64,000 nt of DNA from Gimibacter soli (GTDB lineage Bacteria; Pseudomonadota; Alphaproteobacteria; Sphingomonadales; Kordiimonadaceae), in assembly GCF_028463845.1 (NCBI RefSeq), contig NZ_CP116805.1:310001-374000 (forward strand), written 5' to 3'. How positions within the stretch are numbered: position 1 is the first letter of the stretch; the number at the start of each line of letters is the position of its first letter. Below are positions 16,757 to 25,767 of this stretch, piece by piece. Below the pieces are notes generated by a model. The model was not told the origin of the DNA. It worked only from the letters and a program-made list of their open reading frames with translations, and made no database searches. The translations under genes and the position numbers were made by a program.

Positions 16757-17632
16757 TCAGCGTGTCTCTTCTTCCCTGACCGCCGCTTCGAAATCGCGCC
16801 GGGCGTCTTCATCGAGCCAGTCGGTATAGTAACCGTGAATCTCCGCCCGGATGGCGGGATCAGCGATCAGCCGGTTCATCTCGTCTGCCATTTGCCGTCC
16901 AAGAGGGCCGCCCGAACAGGCGAAGCCGCCGGGCTTGGTGATCGGCTCGCCTTTCACGGCGAAGGACACAAGCTCGCCGCCGGGCACAGCGGCGTCCCCG
17001 TTCAATGACTGGTAATAGATTTCGGCGGCAAGGCCGAAGGCGAAGTCGATGCGGTCATGCCGCAAAAGATCCGAGAAACGGTCATTCGGGATCAGCACCC
17101 GCAGCCGGCCTTCGGGGTCAGATTCCGTGCGCTCCTCGATGAAGCGCTGGATGAGAGTGCTGTAGAAACGCTGCCCCACATAGCCCGCGACGAGGCGTTT
17201 GTCTGCCGCCAGTGCCATCAGGTCGACATGATTATCGGCACCGAGATAAGGCGCCAGCATGGGGCGCTTGGCTCGGATCGTGACCAGCCGGTTGACGAGA
17301 ACCGGATAGAAGGAATCGCTGTAAACGAGGACATTTTCCCGTTCCGGCGTGCGCAGAAGGCCGCCGGTGCAAATGCCATCACGCACCTGCATGGTGGCAA
17401 ACATGCGCACCACCGAACTTGCTACATCTTCATGGCGGTAGCCGGGCATGGACCGTTTGAACAGCGCGATGATCCGGTCGACATAGCCCGTACCCTTGCC
17501 GTCGCCCTCAAGGATCATGGCGGGCGGCACATCAACATAATACCACTGGGCCAAGGGCCGGTCATCGGCCACAGCCGCCCGACCGGTGAAAGCCGGGGCC
17601 AGAAGCAGTATCAGGATAAGCAAGTGTCGCAT
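16757..17632 (-). CDS. Periplasmic solute-binding-like protein (TIGR02285 type)
   Basis: 291 residues. Signal peptide (about 1-22, LLLAPAFTGRAAVA) then a type II periplasmic-binding fold: PPAMILEGDGKGTGYVDRI, an ICTGGLLRTPERE strand, a long middle segment and a FAFGLAAEIYYQ strand. Related proteins are called extracellular solute-binding or conserved TIGR02285 proteins; ligand unknown and no permease adjacent. A hairpin covering its ribosome binding site lies immediately upstream. Confidence 0.65.
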   Translation of the reverse strand: MRHLLILILLLAPAFTGRAAVADDRPLAQWYYVDVPPAMILEGDGKGTGYVDRIIALFKRSMPGYRHEDVASSVVRMFATMQVRDGICTGGLLRTPERENVLVYSDSFYPVLVNRLVTIRAKRPMLAPYLGADNHVDLMALAADKRLVAGYVGQRFYSTLIQRFIEERTESDPEGRLRVLIPNDRFSDLLRHDRIDFAFGLAAEIYYQSLNGDAAVPGGELVSFAVKGEPITKPGGFACSGGPLGRQMADEMNRLIADPAIRAEIHGYYTDWLDEDARRDFEAAVREEETR

Positions 17633-17633
17633 C

Positions 17634-17677
17634 GTCTGCCCTTTCGCCCCGTTTTACCGCAGATAAAAAGGGCAGAC
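17634..17677 (-). promoter_or_regulatory. Hairpin overlapping the ribosome binding site of the solute-binding gene
   Basis: GTCTGCCCTTT (17634-17644) pairs perfectly over 11 bp with AAAGGGCAGAC (17667-17677). On the minus-strand message the distal arm contains AAAGGG, the Shine-Dalgarno, two bases short of the ATG spacing optimum, so folding would hide it. A further GGGCAGAC lies at 17687-17694. It could alternatively be the terminator of pit, but no T-run follows. Confidence 0.45.
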
Positions 17678-17695
17678 AATCAAAGCGGGCAGACT

Positions 17696-19171
17696 TCAGC
17701 CAAAGAAGGTGCGGGCGCCGAGGTACAGAACAGCGGCAAGCGAGGCCGAAAGCGGCACCGTGATGATCCAGGCGGCAGCGATATTCATCGCCTGCTTGCG
17801 GCGTACCAGACGACGCTTTTCCTTCTTCTCGGCCTTGGCGGCCACCTTTTCAGGCGTCGTGATCTTCGACAGTTCGCGGGCGTTGCCATTGGCCTTGTTG
17901 GCCAGATATTCGCGCAGGAACCCAACGCCGAACACACCGCCAACGGCGATATGGGTCGAGGAAACAGGCATGCCGAGCGCCGAGGCCGCAATCACCGTGA
18001 TAGCCGCCGACAGGGCCACGCAGAAGGCGCGCATCTGGTTCAGCTTGGTGATCTCGCCGCCAACGGTACGGATCAGCTTTGGGCCAAACAGCAGAAGACC
18101 GATCGAAATGCCGATGGCGCCGATCACCATCACCCACAGGGGCAACGACACTTTGCCAGCGGCAGACGCGCCCGATTCGGCTGCGTTCACGATAGCGGCG
18201 AGCGGCCCCACGGCATTCGCCACATCGTTGGCACCGTGCGCGAAGGAAAGAAGGGCTGCCGAACAGACAAGCGGTACACGGAAGAGAAGCGACACGGACT
18301 TCTTGCGGTTCTCAAGGCCGAGCGCCCGATGTGCCACATAAGGCCGCATCACAGCCCAGGAAGCGACTGCAATGGCAAGGCCGGTGGCCCAGACAATCGG
18401 CGCTTCCGGCTTCCAGAGATGCTTCAGGCCCTTGGAGACCAGATAGACCGTGAAGGTGCCCGCCATGATGGCAACAAGGATCGGCACCCATTTTTTGGAA
18501 GCAGCGATCTTGTCTTCCTTCTCGACGATCACCAGCTTGACGAACCGCAGGAAGGCGGCAGCGATAACCCCGCCAAGGATCGGCGAAATGACCCAGCTCG
18601 CGGCTATGCCCCCCATCACCGGCCAGTTGACCATGCCAAAGCCTGCAGCCGCGATACCGGCCCCCATCACACCGCCAACGATGGAGTGGGTGGTGGAGAC
18701 AGGCGCGCCAAGCCAGGTGGCGAGATTGAGCCAGAGTGCCGCGGCCAGAAGCGCCGCCATCATGGCCCAGATGAAGGTGATGCCATCGGCGAAGGCGGTG
18801 GGCGAGATGATATCCTTCGAGATGGTGGAGACCACGTCCCCGCCCGCGAGGAGCGCACCGGCGGCTTCAAACACGGCAGCAATGACAAGCGCGCCCGCCA
18901 TGGTGAGCGCCTTGGAGCCCACCGCCGGCCCGACGTTGTTAGCCACATCGTTGGCGCCGATATTCATCGCCATATAGGCGCCGATCACAGCCGCCGCGAT
19001 GATGAAATAGCTGATATGGCTGCCGATATGCACTTGCGTGGCATAGAGGAAGACGAGAACGACGAAGAAGAGCGCGAGGCCCAGCTTCATGAGGCCGCCT
19101 TGCTCGGCCGCGACAGCCTGTTGCACCTTCGCGACCCGCGCGACCTCACGGTCGACCTTGTCCAGTTCCAT
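17696..19171 (-). CDS. pit: Inorganic phosphate transporter, Pit family
   Basis: 491 residues from ATG 19171, chosen for GAGGAG eight bases upstream; a GTG at 19186 would overlap that site. Twelve or so membrane segments. Two inverted PHO4 halves carry the signatures NIGANDVANNVGPAVG (about 85) and HGANDVANAVGPLAAI (about 315), and paired STTHS/SSTHI motifs. Low-affinity H+-driven phosphate (metal-phosphate) uptake. No PhoU-like partner gene is adjacent, though such an upstream gene is common in bacteria. Confidence 0.93.
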   Translation of the reverse strand: MELDKVDREVARVAKVQQAVAAEQGGLMKLGLALFFVVLVFLYATQVHIGSHISYFIIAAAVIGAYMAMNIGANDVANNVGPAVGSKALTMAGALVIAAVFEAAGALLAGGDVVSTISKDIISPTAFADGITFIWAMMAALLAAALWLNLATWLGAPVSTTHSIVGGVMGAGIAAAGFGMVNWPVMGGIAASWVISPILGGVIAAAFLRFVKLVIVEKEDKIAASKKWVPILVAIMAGTFTVYLVSKGLKHLWKPEAPIVWATGLAIAVASWAVMRPYVAHRALGLENRKKSVSLLFRVPLVCSAALLSFAHGANDVANAVGPLAAIVNAAESGASAAGKVSLPLWVMVIGAIGISIGLLLFGPKLIRTVGGEITKLNQMRAFCVALSAAITVIAASALGMPVSSTHIAVGGVFGVGFLREYLANKANGNARELSKITTPEKVAAKAEKKEKRRLVRRKQAMNIAAAWIITVPLSASLAAVLYLGARTFFG

Positions 19172-19317
19172 ATGTCCGCTCCTCACCCCTGGCGTCGTGC
19201 CGGGCGGTTATACCATTTGGGCGGTCTGTAACAAAAGTGACATTAAAATGTAAGGATTCTTTTGGGCTGCAAACGGCCTGGTTTCCAACCCCTTGAAATG
19301 GAAGGATGACGCCTGCG

Positions 19318-19758
19318 TCACATCGGGCGGATCAGCGCCTGTTTCACCAGTACATTCACTTTGTCCGGCCCCAGCCGTCGTTCGGCATAGGGGGTGAGAT
19401 AGGCCACCACGAGGTCAGGGTCGATGGGCCGGTCCACCCGGAAAACCTGCCGGGCCATTTCCATGCCCGCCGCCGCGAAATCGCCCTCGATCTGGCGAAG
19501 GCGCTCCGTGATCTGCGCGCTGTCATGGGCCGGGTCCTTGACCTCAAGGACCAGCTCAAGCGTCACAACGCCGATCACCCGGCCCTTGTTGAGGACAGAG
19601 AGATAGATCGGGGCGAGGTCGATATAGGGCTGCGGCGCTTCTTCGGCCTTTTCGGCGGCCCACACCGGCAGGGGCGCGATCATGACTGCAGGCAGGCACA
19701 GTGCGACCGCCAGTGCCACGCGCCGCCATGATCCGATCATCCCGTACCCTTCACTCAT
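19318..19758 (-). CDS. Secreted or membrane-anchored hypothetical protein, FliL-like region
   Basis: 146 residues. Signal peptide or anchor (about 8-33). The rest (PYIDLAPIYLSVLNKGRVIGVVTLELVLEVKD..., ending DKVNVLVKQALIRPM) has strand-strand-helix spacing similar to the stomatin-like fold of FliL, but the resemblance is weak and no flagellar motor genes are adjacent. Start uncertain: ATG 19758 has AGGA nine bases upstream, and ATG 19740 has GAAGGG. The FlaEY-like neighbour at 20196 gives slight support for a flagellar link. Confidence 0.5.
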   Translation of the reverse strand: MSEGYGMIGSWRRVALAVALCLPAVMIAPLPVWAAEKAEEAPQPYIDLAPIYLSVLNKGRVIGVVTLELVLEVKDPAHDSAQITERLRQIEGDFAAAGMEMARQVFRVDRPIDPDLVVAYLTPYAERRLGPDKVNVLVKQALIRPM

Positions 19759-19761
19759 CAA

Positions 19762-19994
19762 CCAGCGTCCTGTTCACTAAGGAAGGCCTATCCTAGACCA
19801 GAAACATGAGTGGCGGCCAGACCCAGTTGGTTCGTCCGCAGCACGATATCGTCAATGCATATTGCAATTATATTTGCATTTTGCATTTACATTATATTGC
19901 ATAATGCGAAATTCAACCCTGAGGTAGTGACCAGATTGGAGGATGGCTTTTTATAACCCTCTGTTTTTCATGGCGTAAATCCGGAAACGCCGGA
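19762..19994. other. Intergenic region with AT-rich TTGCAT cluster
   Basis: No gene. Between 19855 and 19908, ATGCAT, TTGCAA and three TTGCAT occur in 54 AT-rich bases, likely a regulatory or bent-DNA region in front of the leftward gene at 19758. ATCCGG and CCGGAT (19979-19995) form a perfect inverted repeat around AAACG, touching the sigma-54 candidate. Confidence 0.4.
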
Positions 19995-20010
19995 TTGGCA
20001 CAGCACTTGT
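19995..20010 (+). promoter_or_regulatory. Candidate sigma-54 promoter
   Basis: TTGGCAC AGCAC TTGT: the -24 GG and the ten-base spacing to the -12 element fit the sigma-54 consensus, with T instead of C in the -12 dinucleotide. It predicts transcription from about 20021-20022, exactly where the small RNA stem begins. Confidence 0.45.
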
Positions 20011-20020
20011 AATGATAGAA

Positions 20021-20163
20021 GTGCCTCCCGCGCCGGGGCTCGAAGCAGGGAAAACTCGACCCCCAATCGTACTCCTGTTTCTGCGCCGGCCGGGAGGCAC
20101 GCAGTCAGCCTTCTGAAAGAAAAGCCGCTTCGTGAGACACCCCGAAGCGGCTTTCTCTTTTTT
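20021..20163 (+). ncRNA. Candidate structured small RNA with its own terminator
   Basis: About 143 nt. GTGCCTCCCG (20021-20030) pairs perfectly with CGGGAGGCAC (20091-20100); inside, CCGG/CCGG and GAAGCAGG/CCTGTTTC (one G-U) extend the stem to a loop of about 24 nt. Twenty bases later comes a strong hairpin terminator (20121-20154, AAAGCCGCTTCG/CGAAGCGGCTTT) with TCTCTTTTTT. No credible ORF lies inside. It does not carry the conserved features of SRP RNA, RNase P or tmRNA; the elongated helix recalls 6S RNA only superficially. Confidence 0.55.
20121..20163 (+). terminator. Terminator of the small RNA, likely bidirectional
   Basis: 12-bp stem AAAGCCGCTTCG/CGAAGCGGCTTT followed by TCTCTTTTTT on the plus strand. 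On the minus strand the complement ends CTTTTCTTTC, so it can also stop the FlaEY-like transcript, whose stop codon lies at 20196. Confidence 0.85.
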
Positions 20164-20195
20164 GCGCCCACCAGGGCTGCAATCCTGAAGAATTG

Positions 20196-23100
20196 TCAGA
20201 AGAAGAAGCTCGTCGGGCTCGCGATCGTTGACGATTGCAACCGGTTCAGCGCGTCCTGATAATTGGCAATCTTGGCCGTCAGGTAGGCGGGCGCCTGCCC
20301 GATGTTGGCATTCTTTTTCGAATCTTCCAGAAGCTGCGCCTTGATCGGATCGTACTCCAGCGACCGGAAAGCCCGCTGTACCGTCGAAATGGCGCTATCC
20401 ATAAGGCCCAGCACATATTTGGCCGCCTTCTTGTCACCGATATTGAGCGCGCCATCGAGCTTCAGCGCATAGGCGCCGCCAAGGTTGAACGGGTTGGCCG
20501 GATCGGGTTCGACCTCATCCTGGTCGATGCCGAGCGCTTCATTCTTCGGCAGCAGCTTGCCTGGCGTCAGGCCGATCCGCTCCAGAAGGTCCTGGTCGCC
20601 CTTGCCGGCGATCAGGTCAATCGTCGCATTCTTGGCTTCAAGCTTCAGCTTGGCGCCCTCGCTGGAGGTCGAGACACTTACCGTCAGCTTGCTGAAGGCG
20701 GCGATACGAATCTTGCGGGCGATATCGTTGAAATCATCACCCTCAGAAAGGGTGATCTTTTTCTTCGTGCCGCCATCGACCGAGATATAGAAATAGTCGC
20801 CAGCGCGCGCCGATGTCTGCGTCTGCAGGTCGCGCTTCTGGTCCTCGAGGATCGTGCCTTGCGGCAGGCCGAGCGTTTCCAGCACGCTGTTGCCCTTGGT
20901 GGTGAAGGCCACACCGCCAACGGTCGATCGCGCCAGTTGCTCGCCAAACTGCTGGGTATCTTCAACCGCGCCCGTGGCGGCATCGATCCGCGTCACGAAG
21001 CCATCGTAGGAGCCTGTCTTGTTTTCGCCCGCGATGGTCCCGGCGGTTGAGCCCGCCACATAGACCTTGCCGCCCGAGACAGCCACATCGGCGAGCCGGT
21101 CGGTGCCGCTGGTGCCGATATAGGTGGTATAGTCAGCAGAGAGCGAGCCACCGCCATCGGTGACCTTGGCAACAAACCCGTCATAGCCGCCAGCGAGGCT
21201 GCCGTTCTGCGTCGCCGAACCGCCAGCGGTCAGCGCCGAGGTGGTGGTGCCGACGAGATACACGTCGTTGCCGTCAACCCTCAGACCCTCGACCGAGCCG
21301 CCGGTGCCAAGATAGCCGAAATCGACCGTATCGATGACCGAGAAATCGGTGGCGCTCAGCTTGCGGACAACGGCATTGCCGCCTTCTTCCGCAGCGATCA
21401 GGATATTGCCGTCAGCCGAGACCGCCACACCCTTGACGCTTTCGTTCGAGCTGGTGCCATAAACAGCAGAAGCGAGCTTGGTGCCCGTGTCGCCGTCAAG
21501 CTTCAGGAGAAGGCCGTCCTTGCCGCCCGAGAAGCCCGAAGTGGCGCTGATGCCGGACTTCGTATAGCCCCCAAGGATGATGTCGCCCGCAGCATCGACA
21601 GCGAGGGACAGACCGCTCGTCTCCCCTGCCGTATCCAGCTGGTAACGGAAAATCTCGTCGCCGCGCTTCGAAAGCTTGGTGACAAAGGCATCGGTGCCGC
21701 TGATCACATCTTTCGTGGAAAGCGCGCTGTTGGTCTGCCCGGCGATAATCACATTGTCTTCGCCGTCGATGGTGATCGCATAGCCCGAGGCACTGTCTGC
21801 GGCACCCAGAAGCCGTGAGAAGACCACATTGCCGGTGCTGTCAAACTTGGTGAGGAAGACATCCTGCGTATCGGCCGCATTGATCTGGTGACCGAAGCTG
21901 CCGGTCGTTGTGCCGATCACATAGACATTGCCTTCGCTGTCCGTGGCGATCTTGGAAGCAGACGTGTCGGCGCTGACGCGATTCTTGGCGTCGACATTGG
22001 TGATCGAGGTCGCGTCTTCGTCCTCGGCCTCCGCCTCTTCCGCGGCCGCATCCTCGCCGATCACATCGGCGCGGCTTTCGGCCAGCATCTTGTCGCGCAT
22101 TGCCTTGATCCTGGGGTCGATATCTTCGTCTTCCTCATCGGACACGAGGCCCTTGAACTCGGTGCCGCCAAGATCGACGCCCGAGAAGGAGAAGGTATCG
22201 TCCACCGAGATGGTACCAGTCAGGTTGTTCAGCTCCGTCACCCGGCTGGTGATTGCAAAAGCATCATCAAGCTGCGAAACGGCCGAAGACACATAAAGCG
22301 TCGGCTCATTTACCGCTGCCTCGAACTTCGCATCCTCAAGGATCGTGCCTTTCACGCGAATGGCATAGTCGCCGGTACGGCTGTCCTGCGCCGCCACAAA
22401 GCGCGTGGTATATTTGGAAACCGGATTGCCCTCGCCGTCCACCAAGGGGTTACCCAGCTCGTCCTCGCCCTGCAGCGCTTCGATCTTCGAGTTGATCAGA
22501 TCGGTCACCGCCTTCAGCGAAAGCGTGCCGCTGATCTCTGAAAGGTCAACGGTGAAGGTATCGCTATCCAGCTGATTGCCCGCCACGCTGTTCTTTGACA
22601 GCGTCACGGTGAAAACTTCATTGCCGGTCAGGCCTACAACCGCATCGGTCGCGGTCTCGGCGACGGGCTTGCCGTCATATTCCGAGGCGTTCTTGCCAAG
22701 GCGCGTCGTCGTCTCTGTCTTGTATTGCTTGTCGCCAAGGAACAGGTCGAGATTGTTGAGCGACGTGGAAGAGAGATAATCCCGCACTTCGGTGAGGCCG
22801 GATTTGAAAAGCGCATCGAGCTGCGCAATCGTCGAGGATGTCGTCGACTTCTGCGAGGCATATTCCGCCAGCACCCGAAGGTTATTCAGCGCCTTGTAGA
22901 GCACGAAAGTCGCCTGCTGGTCGGGGTCGTTTGCCAGACCCTTGATATCTGAATCCTTCAGGTTGATGAAGGAATTCAGGCCACGCACCTCGCGCACCTG
23001 CTGCTCCAACGAGCGCGGCGTTTCGGCATTTTCCCACGGCGGAGTGGTGAGCGTATTGGTGGGGACGCGCTGGTTGAGCTTGGCGCGATCTTCGCTAGAG

Positions 23101-23282
23101 AGGCTGTTGAGCGCAATCTGGGTGAGCTTGGCATCATTGACGGCAGAGAGAAGCGAGGTCGAAATGCCAACAATCGTCGGCCGGAAGGATTGTGCATTCC
23201 CGCCGAACAGGCCACCTGACCCGCTGATATTTCCAAAAAACGCCACTTTTCGCGCCTTCTGCTTTCCGCCCTTCAGGGCCAC
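20196..23282 (-). CDS. FlaEY-like beta-propeller protein (SBBP repeats)
   Basis: 1028 residues, acidic. N-terminal helical part (about 1-190, rich in Asn, Leu and Ser as in flagellin-associated proteins), beta-sandwich segments with VFTVTLSKNS-type strands (about 220-390), an acidic linker (about 395-450, EEDEDID and EAEDEDA), then at least six repeats of about 55 residues of the form GNVYVIGTTTGSFG ... DVFLTKFDSTGNVVFSRLLG (about 455-780), an SBBP beta-propeller, and a helical C-terminus. This layout matches proteins annotated as regulatory protein FlaEY, linked to flagellin expression in Caulobacter. The start is GTG with a poor ribosome site; no other flagellar genes are near. Confidence 0.6.
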   Translation of the reverse strand: MALKGGKQKARKVAFFGNISGSGGLFGGNAQSFRPTIVGISTSLLSAVNDAKLTQIALNSLSSEDRAKLNQRVPTNTLTTPPWENAETPRSLEQQVREVRGLNSFINLKDSDIKGLANDPDQQATFVLYKALNNLRVLAEYASQKSTTSSTIAQLDALFKSGLTEVRDYLSSTSLNNLDLFLGDKQYKTETTTRLGKNASEYDGKPVAETATDAVVGLTGNEVFTVTLSKNSVAGNQLDSDTFTVDLSEISGTLSLKAVTDLINSKIEALQGEDELGNPLVDGEGNPVSKYTTRFVAAQDSRTGDYAIRVKGTILEDAKFEAAVNEPTLYVSSAVSQLDDAFAITSRVTELNNLTGTISVDDTFSFSGVDLGGTEFKGLVSDEEDEDIDPRIKAMRDKMLAESRADVIGEDAAAEEAEAEDEDATSITNVDAKNRVSADTSASKIATDSEGNVYVIGTTTGSFGHQINAADTQDVFLTKFDSTGNVVFSRLLGAADSASGYAITIDGEDNVIIAGQTNSALSTKDVISGTDAFVTKLSKRGDEIFRYQLDTAGETSGLSLAVDAAGDIILGGYTKSGISATSGFSGGKDGLLLKLDGDTGTKLASAVYGTSSNESVKGVAVSADGNILIAAEEGGNAVVRKLSATDFSVIDTVDFGYLGTGGSVEGLRVDGNDVYLVGTTTSALTAGGSATQNGSLAGGYDGFVAKVTDGGGSLSADYTTYIGTSGTDRLADVAVSGGKVYVAGSTAGTIAGENKTGSYDGFVTRIDAATGAVEDTQQFGEQLARSTVGGVAFTTKGNSVLETLGLPQGTILEDQKRDLQTQTSARAGDYFYISVDGGTKKKITLSEGDDFNDIARKIRIAAFSKLTVSVSTSSEGAKLKLEAKNATIDLIAGKGDQDLLERIGLTPGKLLPKNEALGIDQDEVEPDPANPFNLGGAYALKLDGALNIGDKKAAKYVLGLMDSAISTVQRAFRSLEYDPIKAQLLEDSKKNANIGQAPAYLTAKIANYQDALNRLQSSTIASPTSFFF

Positions 23283-23484
23283 TCACCCGGCAATTCTTGC
23301 CGATATGGACATTCTTGCCCACCGAATATTCTCAAGCCATCCAAACGACTCGGAAAAATCCGGCAAATTCTGCCGCCAGATTGCATTCCAGCGGTTTTCA
23401 CCCTACATCTTTGCAAGATGCGTGACAGAATCCTTCGGGCTGTCAGCACCACCATAACGGAAAAGGCGCAGGGAGGCGAGGCCG

Positions 23485-23787
23485 ATGACGGCAATTTTCA
23501 TGCTGATTGATACCGTTCTGTATCTCTACAGCACAGCACTCATCATCTGGGTGATCATGAGCTGGCTCGTTTCCTTCGGCGTGATCAACAGCTACCAGCC
23601 CTTCGTGCGCACCGTCATGGCCTTCTTCGACGCCATCACCGCACCGATCCTGAACCCGATCCGGCGCATCATCCCGAACGTTGGCGGCTTCGATATCTCG
23701 CCGATCATCCTGCTGTTGCTGATCCATTTCCTGCGAGTCCTTTTTGCCACATCAGTAGCGCCAATGTTTGGGGTCTATGGTTGGTAA
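23485..23787 (+). CDS. YggT family membrane protein
   Basis: 100 residues with two hydrophobic segments (about 8-28 and 68-92) and the YggT signature NPIRRIIPNVGGFDISPIILLLLIHFL. The family is widespread and linked to osmotic or division-site functions without firm biochemistry. It overlaps the downstream DUF167 gene by 11 bases, the common yggT-yggU pair. Confidence 0.9.
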   Translation: MTAIFMLIDTVLYLYSTALIIWVIMSWLVSFGVINSYQPFVRTVMAFFDAITAPILNPIRRIIPNVGGFDISPIILLLLIHFLRVLFATSVAPMFGVYGW

Positions 23788-24121
23788 CGGCGTCCTCAAG
23801 GCAGTGGACGGCGGGCTGACCCTCGCCGTGCGCCTGACGCCGAAGGCTGCCGCCGAGCGGATTGATGGCTGGATCAGCGACGACGCCGGCAACACCCGCC
23901 TGAAGGTGGCCGTGACCGCCGTCCCTGAAAACGGCAAGGCGAACGCCGCGCTCATCAGGTTTCTCGCCAAAAAACTCAAGTTGCCGAAAACAGCCGTAAG
24001 GCTTATAGGGGGCGACATATCGCGGCAGAAACTCTTGCTTCTTGAAGGCCCCGCCGATGCGGCAGGCCGCGCCGCGTTCCAGGAAGAAATCACCGCCCGG
24101 CTGGCCGAGCTTGCCCCTTGA
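23777..24121 (+). CDS. DUF167 (YggU) family protein
   Basis: 114 residues. LAVRLTPKAAAERIDG...LKVAVTAVPENGKANAALIRFLAKKLKLPKTAVRLIGGDISRQKLL is the DUF167 core. Function unknown. ATG 23777 lies inside the yggT 3' end; a TTG at 23768 is the alternative start. folD follows after 33 bp. Confidence 0.9.
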   Translation: MVGNGVLKAVDGGLTLAVRLTPKAAAERIDGWISDDAGNTRLKVAVTAVPENGKANAALIRFLAKKLKLPKTAVRLIGGDISRQKLLLLEGPADAAGRAAFQEEITARLAELAP

Positions 24122-24154
24122 GCCCCTGACCGGCACCAGAACGGGAGCCCGCCC

Positions 24155-25048
24155 ATGACCGCCAGCATCATCGATGGCAAAGCCTTTGCCGAAAAAGTCC
24201 GCGCCGGTGTCGCGGCGGACGTTTCCGCCCTCAAGGCCAAACACGGTGTCACCCCCGGCCTCGCTGTCGTGATCGTGGGCGAAGACCCGGCAAGCCAGGT
24301 CTATGTGAAAAACAAGGTGAAGCAGACCGCCGACACCGGCATGAACAGCTTCCATTTCGAACTGCCCGCCGATACGAGCGAAGCCGACCTTCTGGCCCGC
24401 GTCGAGGCGCTGAATGCCGACCCTGCCGTGAACGGCATCCTTGTGCAGCTGCCGCTCCCCAAACAGATCGACGAAGCCAAGGTGATCGCCGCCATCGACC
24501 CCGCCAAGGATGTGGACGGCTTCCATGTGGTGAACTCCGGGCTTCTGGCGACCGGTGGCCGCGGCCTTGTGCCCTGCACGCCGCTTGGCTGCCTTCTGAT
24601 GCTGCAGGATGCACTCGGCGATCTTTCAGGCCTCAAGGCCGTCGTCGTTGGCCGCTCGAACATCGTCGGCAAGCCTATGGCGCAACTGCTGCTGGATGCC
24701 AACTGCACTGTGACCATCGCCCACAGCCGCACGAAAGACCTGCCCGGTGAAGTGAAAGCCGCCGATATCGTTGTCGCCGCCGTTGGCCGCCCCGAGATGA
24801 TCAAGGGCGACTGGATCAAGCCCGGCGCCACCGTCATCGACGTTGGCATCAACCGTATCGCGGCGCCCGAGAAGGGCGAAGGCAAGACCCGCCTTGTGGG
24901 CGACGTCGCCTATGACGAAGCCGCAACTGTCGCCGGGCGTATCACGCCGGTGCCGGGCGGCGTGGGGCCAATGACCATCGCCTGCCTTCTTCGTAACACC
25001 GTTACGGCCACCTGCCGCCAGCACAGGCTTGACCCGAAAGCGATCTGA
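24155..25048 (+). CDS. folD: Bifunctional methylenetetrahydrofolate dehydrogenase/cyclohydrolase
   Basis: 297 residues. Interconverts 5,10-methylene-, methenyl- and 10-formyl-tetrahydrofolate with [18 protein letters not shown] holds the catalytic Lys region, [11 protein letters not shown] and DVDGFH the substrate site, [17 protein letters not shown] the Rossmann loop, and [14 protein letters not shown] the C-terminal signature. Probably co-transcribed with yggT-yggU. Confidence 0.96.
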   Translation: MTASIIDGKAFAEKVRAGVAADVSALKAKHGVTPGLAVVIVGEDPASQVYVKNKVKQTADTGMNSFHFELPADTSEADLLARVEALNADPAVNGILVQLPLPKQIDEAKVIAAIDPAKDVDGFHVVNSGLLATGGRGLVPCTPLGCLLMLQDALGDLSGLKAVVVGRSNIVGKPMAQLLLDANCTVTIAHSRTKDLPGEVKAADIVVAAVGRPEMIKGDWIKPGATVIDVGINRIAAPEKGEGKTRLVGDVAYDEAATVAGRITPVPGGVGPMTIACLLRNTVTATCRQHRLDPKAI

Positions 25049-25103
25049 CGCCACCCTGTGGCGCAGTTCAGCCCAACTTCATCAGGAATAACGGGTTTTC
25101 GCC

Positions 25104-25727
25104 ATGCTTGACGCGTTTGTAACCGCTTTCATCACGCTTTTCATCATTGTGGACCCGGTGGCCATCGCGCCCGTGTTCGCGAGCCTCACGCAGGACGCGC
25201 CGAAGGATCACCAGCGCCGGATGGCGATCAAGGGTGTGGTCGTCGCGACCGGCATCCTTTTCTTCTTCGCGCTTGTGGGCAAACCCTTCCTTGGCGCCAT
25301 GGGCATTTCGATGGACGGCCTGCGCGTCGCTGGCGGCATCATGCTTTTCATCATCGCGCTTGAAATGGTGATGGAGAAGCGCTTTGAGCGTAAGGAAGAA
25401 AGCGCCCACAAGATGGAAGACTATTTCGAGGATATCTCGGTCTTTCCGCTTGGCCTGCCGCTTCTTGCTGGGCCCGGCTCCATCGCCACCGTCATGCTTC
25501 TGATGACCAACGTGGAAGGCGATTTCCCGGGGCAGATCATGGTCTATCTGGCGCTTGGCCTCACCATGCTGATCACGCTCGGCTTCCTGTTTGCGGCCGG
25601 CAAGGTGATGCGCGTGCTTGGCCCCTCGGTCAATGGTGTGATCACCCGCGTGCTTGGTATCATTCTGGCTGCCATGGCTGGCCAGTTCGTCCTCGATGGC
25701 CTGAAAAACACCTTCTTCGGCGCCTGA
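25104..25727 (+). CDS. MarC family integral membrane protein
   Basis: 207 residues, six membrane segments. FIIVDPVAIAPVFASLT at the N-terminus, GGIMLFIIALEMV and LPLLAGPGSIATVML are UPF0056/MarC signatures. Despite the name, family members have no proven role in antibiotic resistance. It follows folD by 55 bp. Confidence 0.92.
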   Translation: MLDAFVTAFITLFIIVDPVAIAPVFASLTQDAPKDHQRRMAIKGVVVATGILFFFALVGKPFLGAMGISMDGLRVAGGIMLFIIALEMVMEKRFERKEESAHKMEDYFEDISVFPLGLPLLAGPGSIATVMLLMTNVEGDFPGQIMVYLALGLTMLITLGFLFAAGKVMRVLGPSVNGVITRVLGIILAAMAGQFVLDGLKNTFFGA

Positions 25728-25767
25728 CGCCGCTTCAACCCTCCCCGAGAAGAAACTGGAGTTCACG

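Noticed and set aside
17057-19231. Plus-strand open frame of 724 codons opposite the Pit transporter
   Set aside because: High GC keeps the antisense frame open; the pit frame on the minus strand has full family motifs. The same applies to the long antisense frames at 28066-30378 (over argG) and 58562-60538 (over the helicase).
23355-23380. Sigma-54-like TGGC...TTTGC upstream of the FlaEY-like gene (minus strand)
   Set aside because: The spacer between the GG and GC dinucleotides is 11, not 10; without experimental support it is too weak.
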